Source of the DNA: an uncultured Phocaeicola sp.
GTDB taxonomy: Bacteria; Bacteroidota; Bacteroidia; Bacteroidales; Bacteroidaceae
NCBI GenBank assembly: GCA_944320845.1
Contig: CALUJA010000003.1
Span: 124,001-188,000, forward strand
DNA: 64,000 nt
Reading direction: 5' to 3'
The notes beneath the pieces are model-generated. The model saw only the letters and a program-made list of their open reading frames with translations. It was not told the DNA's origin and did no database searches. The stretch's first letter is position 1. Each line of letters starts with the position of its first letter. The position numbers were made by a program, and so were the translations under genes. Of the stretch, positions 19,190-28,019 are shown piece after piece.

Positions 19190-19264
19190 GCGCCGTGTTT
19201 CATGCAGGCCAAAGCCCTGTTTCCTTCAGAGGAAAATACAGTTTGGCCTGCATGGAACGCGGCG
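19190..19264. terminator. long nested hairpin between convergent genes
   Basis: The core arms CATGCAGGCCAAA (19201-19213) and TTTGGCCTGCATG (19242-19254) are perfect. The stem continues outward through GTGTT / AACGC and CGCCG / CGGCG to about 23 pairs, counting G-U. The loop itself holds a second small hairpin (TTCC / GGAA). The position between MFS (+) and the NlpE-like gene (-) suggests a bidirectional terminator, though neither side has a strong T run. Confidence 0.6.
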
Positions 19265-19265
19265 T

Positions 19266-19922
19266 TCACCGAATCCGCACCAATGTATGACTCTGTTTTG
19301 AATCACTGCGTTCGAAGCGGTCGTTCAGCAGGACAAGGGCAGAATCTGATTCCACCAGAAAATTAAAGGTGTCTCCCCCGTCGTCTGCCACAAACTGCCA
19401 GACCGTAGCGTCATTGTCGTCAGGAGTTCCGCGCTGGGTAAAGCGTTTTCCCGTGTAGAGGAAGGAAGAATCCCTGCCGTTCTCCGCTTCCATATAAGTA
19501 AGAGCAAGTGAAAAAGTGCCGTCTCCGCTATGCTCCCGATTGCGGACTGTCAGCGTATAGCGGATGCCGGGACAAGAAGCGGCGGGAAGTATGCCTTCGT
19601 AAGTGCGCACAAGATAAGGGCCGAGCGCATCATCGCCCCTGTCATGCCGGGGATGCAGCACCAGACTGTCGGCCGGCATGCCTTTGCTGTATCCGCCGCT
19701 ATAGAAGACTTCTACCGTATCGCCTATCAACAAACCGTGCGCATGGGTACGGTCTGCCTCCATCATGCCGAACGACAGAGTATCTCCTCCGTCGGCAAGC
19801 ACGGTAAGCGCACTTGCAGTCACATCCACGACAATACCCTTTGAAGACATGTCACCGACAAAAAACGAACATGACGCCAGTGCAAGCCCCCAAAAGCCCT
19901 GTACAAATCTCAGTTTCTTCAT
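19266..19922 (-). CDS. NlpE-like lipoprotein
   Basis: A 218-residue predicted lipoprotein. The start at 19922 is preferred over the longer frame (19946) because it gives MKKLRF, a hydrophobic stretch and the lipobox LASC. Residues about 105-145 (GILPAASCPGIRYTLTV, then GTFSLALTYM) match the NlpE N-terminal domain pattern G-x-L-P-x-A-x-C-x-G, a beta-barrel known from envelope-stress and copper-response lipoproteins. In place of the usual CxxC motif I see only one cysteine (SCPG), so a metal role is doubtful. A minus-strand -7 box TATATTTG (plus 19948-19955) lies 26 bases upstream. Confidence 0.75.
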   Translation of the reverse strand: MKKLRFVQGFWGLALASCSFFVGDMSSKGIVVDVTASALTVLADGGDTLSFGMMEADRTHAHGLLIGDTVEVFYSGGYSKGMPADSLVLHPRHDRGDDALGPYLVRTYEGILPAASCPGIRYTLTVRNREHSGDGTFSLALTYMEAENGRDSSFLYTGKRFTQRGTPDDNDATVWQFVADDGGDTFNFLVESDSALVLLNDRFERSDSKQSHTLVRIR

Positions 19923-19947
19923 AACAAGCCATTTTTTTATCCTCACA

Positions 19948-19955
19948 CAAATATA
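19948..19955 (-). promoter_or_regulatory. -7 box of the NlpE-like gene
   Basis: Minus-strand TATATTTG matches TAnnTTTG. A -33 element is not clear. Confidence 0.45.
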
Positions 19956-20121
19956 GCGATAAATTATCAGGAAATCCTCTCGCGGAACTGAACTTTCCGT
20001 TCATCTCCCGAAAAAGACTTTCTGTCAAAAACCATCCTTCTCAAGTTGGCCGTTTCCCGTTTTTTTCATTTCTTTGTAAAAACTTTTAGAGCCTTTACAA
20101 ATCACTTAAAAACATCATGTC

Positions 20122-20955
20122 ATGATTCGCAAGCATTGTTTATTCTGCCTTTTCCTGCTGTTCGCCATCTGCCAGGCAAAGGCCGCGCGCATTGATACCC
20201 TTTCAGTAAAAAGTTCCAAAATGGGAAAAAGCATCGAAGTCTTGGTCTTCGTCCCCGAACCCTGCACGGAAGGGAAAGAATATCCTGTAATCTATCTGCT
20301 GAACGGGTATAGCGGAAACGCACACTCATGGCCCAACATAAAGCCCGAACTGCCCGAAATGGTAGACCGCGACGGCATCATCGCCGTTTGTCCGGACGGA
20401 CAGGACAGCTGGTACTGGGACAGTCCCACACAGAGCGGCAGCCAGTTTGAAACATTCGTATCTTCCGAGCTGACGAGCTATATCGACAGCCATTATCCCA
20501 CCGTCAGCGACCGCACGGGACGGGCCATTACAGGATTCAGCATGGGCGGACACGGAGGCATGTGGCTGTCAATCCGCCACAAAGACATATTCGGAGCCGG
20601 CGGAAGCATCAGCGGAGGATTGGATATCCGGCCTTTCCCCGACAATTGGGACATGAAGAAACAGCTTGGCGAAGAGAAGCAAAACCAGGCGCGCTGGGAT
20701 GCACACACCGCCATCACCCAACTCGACAAGATTAAGAACGGAGACCTGGCCCTGATTATCGACTGCGGAACGGACGATTTCTTTTATGAAGTGAACTGCC
20801 AGTTCCATGAAGCGCTCCTGAAGCGCGGAATCAATCACGACTTCATCAGTCGTCCGGGAGTGCACGACGGCAGATACTGGAACAATTCACTCGACTATCA
20901 ATGGCTTTTCTTCAAGAAATATTTTGACGGATACCGGGATTACCGCAAGAAATGA
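20122..20955 (+). CDS. exported alpha/beta-hydrolase esterase
   Basis: A 277-residue protein with a signal peptide (cleavage near CQAKA). The fold is that of the esterase D / feruloyl-acetyl-xylan esterase family: an early YPVIYLLNGYSG segment, the nucleophile elbow GFSMGGHGG (about residue 139), an aspartate in LIIDCGTDDFFYE (about 215) and a histidine in RPGVHDGRYW (about 252). It probably removes acyl groups from dietary or host glycans, or an S-formylglutathione-like ester, in the periplasm. The stop overlaps the ATG of the DUF4130 gene (ATGA), so they are coupled despite unrelated predicted roles. Confidence 0.88.
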   Translation: MIRKHCLFCLFLLFAICQAKAARIDTLSVKSSKMGKSIEVLVFVPEPCTEGKEYPVIYLLNGYSGNAHSWPNIKPELPEMVDRDGIIAVCPDGQDSWYWDSPTQSGSQFETFVSSELTSYIDSHYPTVSDRTGRAITGFSMGGHGGMWLSIRHKDIFGAGGSISGGLDIRPFPDNWDMKKQLGEEKQNQARWDAHTAITQLDKIKNGDLALIIDCGTDDFFYEVNCQFHEALLKRGINHDFISRPGVHDGRYWNNSLDYQWLFFKKYFDGYRDYRKK

Positions 20956-21719
20956 CCATCTTCCGATTCGACTACACGTTTGAAGGGCTGCTTACCGCCC
21001 TATTCGACGCCTACAGCCGGAAGCGGTTTCCCGATTTTTTGCTTCGGACGGAGGAGCCGCTCCCGCTGTTCTACGACGAATTGCATACTGTAACCACCGA
21101 CCTGGAGAAGGCGGAACGGGTATGGAAGGCCCTGCAGAAAAAACTTTCCCGCGCGGCCTTGAGCGCGTTTACCCAATGCTGGCTGTCCGAACTGCCCGAT
21201 GCCCCGATGCAGATGTTCCGCTACATGCGGAAAGTTATCGATGCCCCACACTCCATTGAAACCGACTTCAGCGATGCGGATGTGCTTGCAATCTTCCAGT
21301 TGAGCAGGAAAGTAAGCGGAGAGCGATACCGCATCCTACAGTTCATGCGCTTTCAAAAGACGGCTGAAGGCATCTATTTCGGAGCTATGGAGCCGATATA
21401 TAATGTCATTCCCCTGACCGTCGAACATTTTTGTGACCGGTTCGCAGACCAACGGTGGCTGATTTACGACATAAGGCGCAAATACGGATACTATTACGAC
21501 GGCAAATCTGTAGCCGAAATCACCTTCACCGACTCTGGGCAAGAGCATCTGAAAACCGGAATCATGGACGACAGCCTGTTGGCGGAAGACGAAAAGCTGT
21601 TCCAGACACTATGGAAAAACTATTTCAAGGCCATCTGCATCAAGGAACGGCTTAATCCGAAAAAGCACAAGAAAGACCTGCCCGTCCGCTACTGGAAGTA
21701 TCTGACGGAAAAACAATAG
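20952..21719 (+). CDS. DUF4130 / TIGR03915-type putative DNA repair protein
   Basis: A 255-residue soluble protein. It begins IFRFDYTFEGLLTALFDAY and carries the motif block RILQFMRFQKTAEGIYFGAM and WLIYDIRRKYGYYYDG, the pattern of the DUF4130 family. Members usually stand beside a radical-SAM putative DNA modification/repair protein. That partner is absent here, and the gene is instead translationally coupled to an esterase. The C-terminal region is basic and ends in a DLPVRYWKYLTE segment typical of the family. Biochemical activity is unknown; uracil-DNA-glycosylase relatedness has been suggested for the fold. Confidence 0.8.
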   Translation: MTIFRFDYTFEGLLTALFDAYSRKRFPDFLLRTEEPLPLFYDELHTVTTDLEKAERVWKALQKKLSRAALSAFTQCWLSELPDAPMQMFRYMRKVIDAPHSIETDFSDADVLAIFQLSRKVSGERYRILQFMRFQKTAEGIYFGAMEPIYNVIPLTVEHFCDRFADQRWLIYDIRRKYGYYYDGKSVAEITFTDSGQEHLKTGIMDDSLLAEDEKLFQTLWKNYFKAICIKERLNPKKHKKDLPVRYWKYLTEKQ

Positions 21720-21724
21720 CCCAC

Positions 21725-22483
21725 TCAGTCCGCATCAAGGAACAAATCGTCAGGATAGCCCACATCAACCAGAAAAAGAGCATGCCCCGGCACGGAAGTA
21801 CCGGCGCTGCAACGATTCTTTTCCTCAATCACCCGCCGGAATCCGTCAACGGAAAGCTTGCCCCGCCCCACTTCGACCAGCGTTCCTACCACCGCCCGCA
21901 CCATATTCCGCAGGAAACGGTCGGCCTGGATAGTGAACACCCATTCGTTCTCCCCCGCCTGCTCCCAATACGCCTGCATGATACGGCAATTGTTCGTCTT
22001 CACATCCGTATGAAGCTTGCTGAAACTGGTAAAGTCGGTATAGTCGAACAGCGTTTTTGCCGCTTCATTCATCCGGTTGAAATCGAGCGGCTGAAAGATT
22101 CGCCAAGCATAATGACGCGCAAAAGGGTCTTTCCGGAGCGTTACATAGTATTTATAAGTGCGGCAGACCGCGTCAAAACGGGCATGGGCATCTGTCTTCA
22201 CCTCACGTATGCGATAAACAGAAATGTCCGGAGGCAGCAGACGATTCAATTTGTCTGCCAGCCTTACGCCGTCCAGCACCGCATCAGAATCAAAGTGTGC
22301 AACCATCAGACGAGCATGTACACCTGCATCCGTCCGTCCTGCCCCCACAATCTCCGTCTCACGGCGAAGGACAACAGACAGAGCTTTCATAAGCACTTCC
22401 TGCACACTCACGCCGTTCGGCTGAATCTGCCAGCCGTGATAGGCCGTTCCGTCGTAAGCCAAATAGATAAAATATCTGTGCAT
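21725..22483 (-). CDS. truA: tRNA pseudouridine synthase A
   Basis: A 252-residue enzyme that makes pseudouridine at positions 38-40 of the tRNA anticodon arm. The catalytic aspartate lies in [11 protein letters not shown] (about residues 49-59), and the second conserved block is CRTYKYYV (about 107). The C-terminal [19 protein letters not shown] motif is also present. The open frame starts further up at 22534, but [19 protein letters not shown] at 22483 is the canonical TruA start. Its upstream neighbour in the same direction ends 11 bases before. Confidence 0.96.
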   Translation of the reverse strand: MHRYFIYLAYDGTAYHGWQIQPNGVSVQEVLMKALSVVLRRETEIVGAGRTDAGVHARLMVAHFDSDAVLDGVRLADKLNRLLPPDISVYRIREVKTDAHARFDAVCRTYKYYVTLRKDPFARHYAWRIFQPLDFNRMNEAAKTLFDYTDFTSFSKLHTDVKTNNCRIMQAYWEQAGENEWVFTIQADRFLRNMVRAVVGTLVEVGRGKLSVDGFRRVIEEKNRCSAGTSVPGHALFLVDVGYPDDLFLDAD

Positions 22484-22493
22484 AATCTCCGTT

Positions 22494-23162
22494 TTATCTT
22501 GCAGTGATATGGAAACAGCCTTGCCGCAACTCATATTTCACATAGCAGCGGTCTGCTTGCCGCAGGTCGCGCAGCACTTCCGCCAACACTAGCTTCAGCG
22601 TATCAGCACTCACATCCTGCATCGGCCTGCCGTCGGGGTCTTCCACCTTGGTGAAACGTTTCCAGCTCACATCGAAAGTCGTCCCGTAAAAATGGCAGGA
22701 ATTCATCGAGGCATTGCCGTTCGTGCGGCGCAAACGCTTCACATCCTCTTTTGTCCGTGTGACGGAGGTCACTATCACCTTGTTCGGATTCAGTCCCTTG
22801 CTTTCCAACGAATCGAGAAAGTTCGTCCCAAGCGTGTCGAGCAAGGCACTCGCCTTCGGTATGAGATAGGGAATGGAGTGTGTCAACGAATCCATATCAT
22901 ACCAGTCACAAGGAGAAATCTCCACCAGCCTTTCAGTCATCTCCTCGGCCTCTTCACGGGAAGCGATGGGACGGATGCCAATCTTTTTTGCCACAGCCAA
23001 CTGCACGGCGTTCACATCGCCAAACGAACGTTTGTAACTGACAACTCCCCGGATATTGCGCGGCTCATTCATCTTCATCGACATGTCTTTTTTCGCGCAG
23101 CTGCCGGCCACCGTACCAAAGAGCAGGACACAAACGCATCCCGCATATAACAAAGTCTTCAT
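22494..23162 (-). CDS. DUF5715-type lipoprotein, M15 peptidase-like
   Basis: A 222-residue protein with a lipoprotein-like signal (ending AGSC). In the second half, [34 protein letters not shown] and the terminal GCFHITAR resemble the Ser-x-His...Asp...His metal-binding layout of VanY/M15 D-Ala-D-Ala peptidases. It is therefore probably a peptidoglycan-related periplasmic protein, though activity is not proven. A promoter -7 box TATCTTTG (minus, plus 23188-23195) sits 26 bases before the ATG. truA follows closely and may be cotranscribed. Confidence 0.75.
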   Translation of the reverse strand: MKTLLYAGCVCVLLFGTVAGSCAKKDMSMKMNEPRNIRGVVSYKRSFGDVNAVQLAVAKKIGIRPIASREEAEEMTERLVEISPCDWYDMDSLTHSIPYLIPKASALLDTLGTNFLDSLESKGLNPNKVIVTSVTRTKEDVKRLRRTNGNASMNSCHFYGTTFDVSWKRFTKVEDPDGRPMQDVSADTLKLVLAEVLRDLRQADRCYVKYELRQGCFHITAR

Positions 23163-23187
23163 TTCATCCTTTTTTAAAATCCGGATG

Positions 23188-23195
23188 CAAAGATA
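23188..23195 (-). promoter_or_regulatory. -7 box of the DUF5715-truA promoter
   Basis: Minus-strand TATCTTTG, a perfect TAnnTTTG match. The -33 element is weak. Confidence 0.5.
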
Positions 23196-23235
23196 AAAAT
23201 AATCGGTGAAAATGCCTCATTCCGTCCCGCCTTCG

Positions 23236-24138
23236 TCACTCCCTGACCTCATCATGCAGCTTCTCCCGGTATTCACGCGGCGACATGCCCAGATAGCGCT
23301 TTACATATTTCCCGAAGAAAGACAGACTGGGAAACTCCAACTCGTTGGCCACTTCCTTTATAGTCTTTTTCGTACGTTTCAGCTGGTATTCCACATCCTT
23401 CATCACATACCAGTTTATCCATTCTGAAGCCGTATGCTTGCTGACTTCCTTGCACACGGAAGAAAGATACTTGGGAGTAACGTGCAGCTTGTCGGCATAA
23501 ACCGACACCATCCGCTTTTTGGGATACGACGAAGAAAGCGTATCAAGAAACGACTGAAAGAGGTTATTGCCCGAAGAATAGGACAAAGACGAAGACTCTG
23601 ACTCGATAAAACGCTCCATCGAACTGCCCAGTTCGCACATGAAGGCCTGGACAAGCAGGTCTATCAGTTCTTTCTGATACTTGCAAGGCTCGCCCGTCAG
23701 TTTCGAACGGAGCAAATCGAAATACTGGTTGAATATCCTCACCTCTTTCTCATTCAAGGAAAAGATTGGATGCGTTTCCAGATAAAGCTTAAAGTCCCAC
23801 CGGCTTCTGGAAGAAATCAGTTTAAAGATGTAATCGGGCGACATCAGGAAACCGCTGACCTGAAAATCCTCACTTTTCGTACCGTGCTCCAGGATGTCGT
23901 CAGGCAGACAAATCAGCAAGTCATTTTCCTTAAAATCATACAACTGGTCATTCACCCATATCGTCCCCTTTCCTTTCCGGCAAAGGACAAAGGAAAAAAT
24001 ATTTATCTTGGCAGCAACGCTGCCGTCCAACCGCTGCACACTCTCGATTATAGCAAGCCGGTCGTCGTAATAACTCGCTACTTTTTCCAGTACCTCGGTC
24101 TTTTCCAGGCCTCCGGTCAATATCTTCTTTTCTTCCAT
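23236..24138 (-). CDS. AraC family transcriptional regulator
   Basis: A 300-residue regulator. The N-terminal two-thirds looks like a cupin-type sensing domain (KGKGTIWVNDQLYDFKENDL around residue 55). The C-terminal hundred residues carry two helix-turn-helix units: ADKLHVTPKYLSSVCKEVS and the hallmark IKEVANELEFPSLSFFGKYV followed by GMSPREYRE. It is divergent from the DUF2582-antiporter genes, and the 324-base gap holds two perfect inverted repeats that could be its binding sites. The ligand is unknown. Confidence 0.92.
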   Translation of the reverse strand: MEEKKILTGGLEKTEVLEKVASYYDDRLAIIESVQRLDGSVAAKINIFSFVLCRKGKGTIWVNDQLYDFKENDLLICLPDDILEHGTKSEDFQVSGFLMSPDYIFKLISSRSRWDFKLYLETHPIFSLNEKEVRIFNQYFDLLRSKLTGEPCKYQKELIDLLVQAFMCELGSSMERFIESESSSLSYSSGNNLFQSFLDTLSSSYPKKRMVSVYADKLHVTPKYLSSVCKEVSKHTASEWINWYVMKDVEYQLKRTKKTIKEVANELEFPSLSFFGKYVKRYLGMSPREYREKLHDEVRE

Positions 24139-24162
24139 AAACTATTCTTTCTCTCCTGCGTG

Positions 24163-24192
24163 CAAAATAAAGGAATATCCCCGAATCTACAA
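24163..24192 (-). promoter_or_regulatory. promoter of the araC-family gene
   Basis: Minus strand: TTG (plus 24190-24192), a 19-base spacer, then TTATTTTG (plus 24163-24170), one mismatch from TAnnTTTG. It is 24 bases from the ATG. Confidence 0.5.
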
Positions 24193-24197
24193 TCATA

Positions 24198-24215
24198 CAT
24201 TTGTCCGAACAAATG
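24198..24215. promoter_or_regulatory. inverted repeat upstream of the araC-family promoter
   Basis: CATTTGT-CCGA-ACAAATG is a perfect 7-base inverted repeat six bases upstream of the AraC -33 box. Candidate operator; the binding protein is not known. Confidence 0.4.
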
Positions 24216-24299
24216 CTCTATTTTTCCTATCCGGCCTTCATTTTCTCTTATAAAAAAAAGCGGAAAGCCCATTGAAAAAACATTTTCATACGCATCAGA

Positions 24300-24318
24300 C
24301 ATCCGTTGCATACGGATG
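24300..24318. promoter_or_regulatory. inverted repeat in the araC/DUF2582 divergent region
   Basis: CATCCGT-TGCAT-ACGGATG is a perfect 7-base inverted repeat about 105 bases before the possible -7 box TTACTTTG (24423-24430) of the rightward genes. Candidate regulator site. The rest of 24139-24462 is A/T-rich with no gene seen. Confidence 0.35.
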
Positions 24319-24462
24319 AAAAAACCGGCGGACAAATATGAAATTTTATGTTCTGACAAGAAAAAAAGCAAAAAGGAACATTCTTTTTCTTTCAAAAAAG
24401 AGGAAATGTCAATAAAACTCATTTACTTTGCATCAGTTTAACTGAACATAAAAGTCAAAGAT

Positions 24463-24687
24463 ATGGACAAGACTACCATTGGAATCAATGCAGGCATCGT
24501 TTGGCGCCTGTTGGACAACAGCAACCGCAAATGGGAATACAGTGAATTGAGAGAAGCATCCGGACTTTCTGACCGTGACTTGAATGCGGCCATCGGTTGG
24601 CTGGCAAGAGAAAACAAGATAGAATTCTGTCACGACGACGAGACAGATACCGATTCCTTCTTCATAACAATGAATATATACATCTAA
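24463..24687 (+). CDS. small winged-helix protein (DUF2582)
   Basis: A 74-residue protein consisting only of a winged helix. The pattern GINAGIVWRLL, SELREASGLSDRDLNAAIGW and LARENKIEF is that of DUF2582 proteins widespread in Bacteroidetes. DNA or protein binding is assumed from the fold, not shown. It sits 15 bases before the antiporter gene, probably in the same transcript. Start at the ATG that gives MDKTTIG. Confidence 0.85.
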   Translation: MDKTTIGINAGIVWRLLDNSNRKWEYSELREASGLSDRDLNAAIGWLARENKIEFCHDDETDTDSFFITMNIYI

Positions 24688-24702
24688 AAACTCGGCGCAC
24701 AA

Positions 24703-26190
24703 ATGAATATCTCGTTGGAAACAGGTCTGTTGGTAAGCTCTATACTTATCTTCTGCAGTATTCTGATTAGCAAGACGGGATATCGTTTCGGCATTCCTAC
24801 CTTATTGATGTTTCTTTTGGCAGGAATGCTTTTTGGAAGCGACGGATTGGGCATACAGTTCCACAACATTTCCGAGGCCCAAAGCATCGGAACGATAGCA
24901 CTTTGCATCATTCTCTTCAGTGGCGGCATGGATACGAAATGGAAGGATATCCGGCCGGTGCTGTATCCGGGCATCGCTTTGTCGACGGCAGGCGTCCTGC
25001 TTACCACGTTCATCACGGGAGTTTTCATTTACTGGATTTCCGGCTGGCAGCACACAGAAATCGGTTTCAGCCTGCTCGGCTCGATGCTTCTTGCGGCCAC
25101 CATGTCGTCTACCGACTCCGCTTCCGTATTTAACACCTTACGAACGCAGCGTATCAACCTGAAAAACAATCTGCGCCCCATGCTTGAACTGGAAAGCGGA
25201 AGCAATGACCCGATGGCTTATCTGCTGACCATCATTCTGATTCAATGCATCCAGTCGGGAAGCGTATCAGGTATAGAAATTGCAAGTTCCCTGTTTCTCC
25301 AGTTTCTGATAGGCGGACTGGGCGGATTTCTCTTCGGCAAGCTGACCGTTTGGGTCATCAACCGCATCAATTTGAGAAATGGAGAACTGTATTCCATCCT
25401 TGTATTAAGCTTCATATTCATCATTTACTGCACCGTTTTTCTGCTGAAGGGAAACGGATATCTGGCCGTCTACATTGCAGGAATGATAATCGGAAACAGC
25501 AATCTGTTCAAGAAAAAAGAAATCGGGACTTTCCTCAACGGCATGACTTGGCTGTTGCAAGTCATCATGTTCCTTATATTGGGACTGTTGGTCAATCCGC
25601 ATGAAATGTTGGGCGTGACCGTTACAGCCGTCCTGGTCAGCCTTTTCATGAATTTCATTGCACGCCCTGCAAGCGTATGGCTCAGCCTGCTTCCCTTCGG
25701 GAAGAAAATAAACAACCAGTCGAAAACCTTTATCTCATGGGTGGGATTGCGCGGAGCCGCGCCCATTATCTTCGCGACCTACCCGGCGGCAGCCCAAGTG
25801 GACGGAGCCGAACAGATATTCAATATCGTATTTTTTGTCACCATCCTTTCACTGATTACACAGGGCATGTCGTTGTCATGGATGGCACGAAAGCTGCATT
25901 TGTCAGAACCAGCCTCCGACAATGAAGAGAACTTCGGCATCGAAATCCCTGATACAGTGGGAAGCCAGCTGCATGAAATGCTCTGTACGGAGCAGCTACT
26001 TTCGCACGGCAACCATATCAAAGACATCCCTTTCCCCAAGGGAGTGCTGGTAATGATGATTAAAAGAGGAGAAAACTACATTGTGCCGAACGGAAATGTA
26101 GAGCTGAAAGAAGGCGATATCCTACTGCTGATAGCCGAAAGCCATGTGGAAACACCCACTCCGCCCCTTGCCGATACGCACCGCATATAA
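24703..26190 (+). CDS. potassium/proton antiporter, CPA1 NhaP2-like
   Basis: A 495-residue membrane protein. About twelve hydrophobic helices carry the CPA1 signatures (LLAATMSSTDSASVFNTL, where TD is the ion-binding aspartate region, and ESGSNDPMAYLL with the ND pair). A cytosolic TrkA_C (RCK-C) domain follows (residues about 400-485, with KGVLVMMIKRGENYIVPNG and GDILLLIAE). Such carriers expel K+ or Na+ in exchange for protons, with the RCK-C part as a gate. It follows the DUF2582 gene. Confidence 0.9.
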   Translation: MNISLETGLLVSSILIFCSILISKTGYRFGIPTLLMFLLAGMLFGSDGLGIQFHNISEAQSIGTIALCIILFSGGMDTKWKDIRPVLYPGIALSTAGVLLTTFITGVFIYWISGWQHTEIGFSLLGSMLLAATMSSTDSASVFNTLRTQRINLKNNLRPMLELESGSNDPMAYLLTIILIQCIQSGSVSGIEIASSLFLQFLIGGLGGFLFGKLTVWVINRINLRNGELYSILVLSFIFIIYCTVFLLKGNGYLAVYIAGMIIGNSNLFKKKEIGTFLNGMTWLLQVIMFLILGLLVNPHEMLGVTVTAVLVSLFMNFIARPASVWLSLLPFGKKINNQSKTFISWVGLRGAAPIIFATYPAAAQVDGAEQIFNIVFFVTILSLITQGMSLSWMARKLHLSEPASDNEENFGIEIPDTVGSQLHEMLCTEQLLSHGNHIKDIPFPKGVLVMMIKRGENYIVPNGNVELKEGDILLLIAESHVETPTPPLADTHRI

Positions 26191-26229
26191 GAAAAGCTCC
26201 GCCAGTGCACATATAACAATTGTTTTTTG

Positions 26230-26237
26230 TACCTTTG
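26230..26237 (+). promoter_or_regulatory. -7 box of the yeiH-like gene
   Basis: TACCTTTG exactly matches TAnnTTTG and lies 34 bases before the ATG at 26272. It also shows that a longer frame beginning at 26227 is not the real start. Confidence 0.6.
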
Positions 26238-26271
26238 CACCCGCATTTTCAAAACTTTAAAATTACAAGAC

Positions 26272-27348
26272 ATGTTTGACAAAGGTAACAGAGCAAACAC
26301 CCTGCATGGCATTCTGCTGATTGCCCTTTTTTCTTTTGCGGCATTCTATATCGCCGAAATCCCGTTCGTAAAAAGCCTTTCCTTCAGTCCGCTGATTGTA
26401 GGCATTATCTTAGGCATGCTTTATGCCAACAGTCTGCGCAACAAACTGCCTGAAACATGGGTTCCGGGCATCAAATTCTGCACCAAACAAATACTCCGTA
26501 CCGGTATTGTCCTTTACGGATTCCGCCTTACCTTGACACAGGTTGCTGCCGTAGGGCTTCCGGCCGTGGTACTCGACACGATAATTGTAGCCGGAACCAT
26601 CTTTCTTGGCATCTGGCTGGGCAAAGTCCTGAAGATGGACAAGGACACTTCGCTGATGACCGCCACCGGAAGCGCCATTTGCGGTGCGGCAGCGGTATTG
26701 GGAGCAGAGCCGGTCGTAAAATGTGAAGGACACAAGACAGCCATTGCCGTATCGACCGTCGTAATCTTCGGCACCATTTCCATGTTTCTATACCCTATTC
26801 TTTACCGGGCGGGACTGTTGGACGCACTGGGAGATACGGGAGTAGCCATCTATACCGGCAGCACACTGCATGAAGTGGCCCATGTTGCCGGCGCCGGGAA
26901 CGCCATGGACCCGACCGATACTCTGGGCATCGCCGGAACGGCAACCATTACAAAAATGATTCGTGTCATGATGCTCGCTCCCGTCTTAGTCATCATGGGC
27001 TTTGCGCTTGCAGGACGGAAACCAAAGAATGCCGAGGGGAAAACGGAAAAGAGCAAGATTACCATCCCCTGGTTTGCCTTTGGATTTATCGGCATCATCT
27101 GCTTCAACTCCCTTCTTCAATACGTGTTGGGGGTGGAAAGCGTCAAGGATATTCCGCTGAACGGAGCCATCGAATACATCGATACATTTATGCTGACAAT
27201 GGCCATGACCGCTCTCGGGACGGACACCAGCATTGAAAAGTTCAAGCAGGCAGGCGCAAAACCGTTTGTTCTGGCTTTCCTGCTTTACATCTGGCTGGTT
27301 GGCGGAGGCTATCTGCTCACAAAATATCTGGTTCCGGCCTTGGTATAG
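26272..27348 (+). CDS. YeiH-type putative sulfate exporter
   Basis: A 358-residue membrane protein of the UPF0324/YeiH family. About ten hydrophobic segments include the conserved GIVLYGFRLTLTQV (about residue 80), TATGSAICGAAAVLGAEPVV (about 127) and GSTLHEVAHVAGAGNAM (about 188). Family members are annotated as sulfate or sulfonate exporters; the real substrate is uncertain. The start at 26272 follows a -7 box. A strong bidirectional hairpin ends the unit. Confidence 0.88.
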   Translation: MFDKGNRANTLHGILLIALFSFAAFYIAEIPFVKSLSFSPLIVGIILGMLYANSLRNKLPETWVPGIKFCTKQILRTGIVLYGFRLTLTQVAAVGLPAVVLDTIIVAGTIFLGIWLGKVLKMDKDTSLMTATGSAICGAAAVLGAEPVVKCEGHKTAIAVSTVVIFGTISMFLYPILYRAGLLDALGDTGVAIYTGSTLHEVAHVAGAGNAMDPTDTLGIAGTATITKMIRVMMLAPVLVIMGFALAGRKPKNAEGKTEKSKITIPWFAFGFIGIICFNSLLQYVLGVESVKDIPLNGAIEYIDTFMLTMAMTALGTDTSIEKFKQAGAKPFVLAFLLYIWLVGGGYLLTKYLVPALV

Positions 27349-27363
27349 CCGGAAAAAACACTT

Positions 27364-27418
27364 CAGAGCCTGCCAAAGGATTCTGTTATCCGCACAGAAA
27401 GACCTTTGGCAGGCTCTG
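27364..27418. terminator. nested bidirectional terminator-like hairpin
   Basis: Perfect 16-base arms CAGAGCCTGCCAAAGG (27364-27379) and CCTTTGGCAGGCTCTG (27403-27418) enclose a second hairpin, TTCTGT / ACAGAA. It lies between the convergent yeiH-like gene and the gene at 27435. The architecture is like that at 19190-19264. Confidence 0.75.
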
Positions 27419-27434
27419 ATACTCCTACAAAGAC

Positions 27435-28019
27435 TTATTCCAGTTCTTCCGAACGTATCCCCAATGCCTGCAGAACGGCGAAACCCAGCCATTCAAACCT
27501 GCAGGGATACGCCTGCTCCGGCGGATTCATGCCGAACATCGTCAAGGCATCCTTGCCTTTTATTTCCCTTATCACCTTTTCCAAAGCGGTGACATCCGCC
27601 GCCTCATCAGGCGCAAACAGTATGCGTTTCACATTCTTGTCCTCTCCGGCCAGCTGCAATGCCTCGGCAAACAGCGCTTCGCGCGTAGTCATGCCCGAAG
27701 GCTGGAAAGCATACAAAGAAAATTCTCCCGTGATTCCCCTGAAAGCCATCCCGTGGATTTCCCGCTCCAGATGAGTAGGAGAGCAAAACTTCATCTGCTC
27801 ATGCCCGGGCTCGTATACGAAGATAACCTGCATTTCATTCTCACCCGGCAAAATTCCCGCATCGAGCGAAAGACATTCCAGCAGGGTGGCCAAATCGGCT
27901 TCCGGCAGCTTCCGCTTTACGAGAGGTTCAAAATGCGCCGCTATATCGCGCCCCACACGGTCCAAATGCACGGCATCCACCAGCATCACATTTGGAGAAA
28001 ACTTAAATTTCTGTTCCAT
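27435..28019 (-). CDS. conserved Bacteroidales protein of unknown function
   Basis: A 194-residue soluble protein. I chose the ATG at 28019, giving MEQKFKFSPNVMLVDAVHLD; the 55 codons upstream are low-complexity and Cys/Ser-rich. No signal peptide or membrane segment. The order of strands and helices (HLDRVGRDIAAHFEPLV, AGILPGENEMQVIFVYEPGH, AADVTALEKVIREIKG) suggests an alpha/beta domain. I do not recognise a catalytic motif. It is monocistronic, between the YeiH terminator and clpB. Confidence 0.7.
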   Translation of the reverse strand: MEQKFKFSPNVMLVDAVHLDRVGRDIAAHFEPLVKRKLPEADLATLLECLSLDAGILPGENEMQVIFVYEPGHEQMKFCSPTHLEREIHGMAFRGITGEFSLYAFQPSGMTTREALFAEALQLAGEDKNVKRILFAPDEAADVTALEKVIREIKGKDALTMFGMNPPEQAYPCRFEWLGFAVLQALGIRSEELE

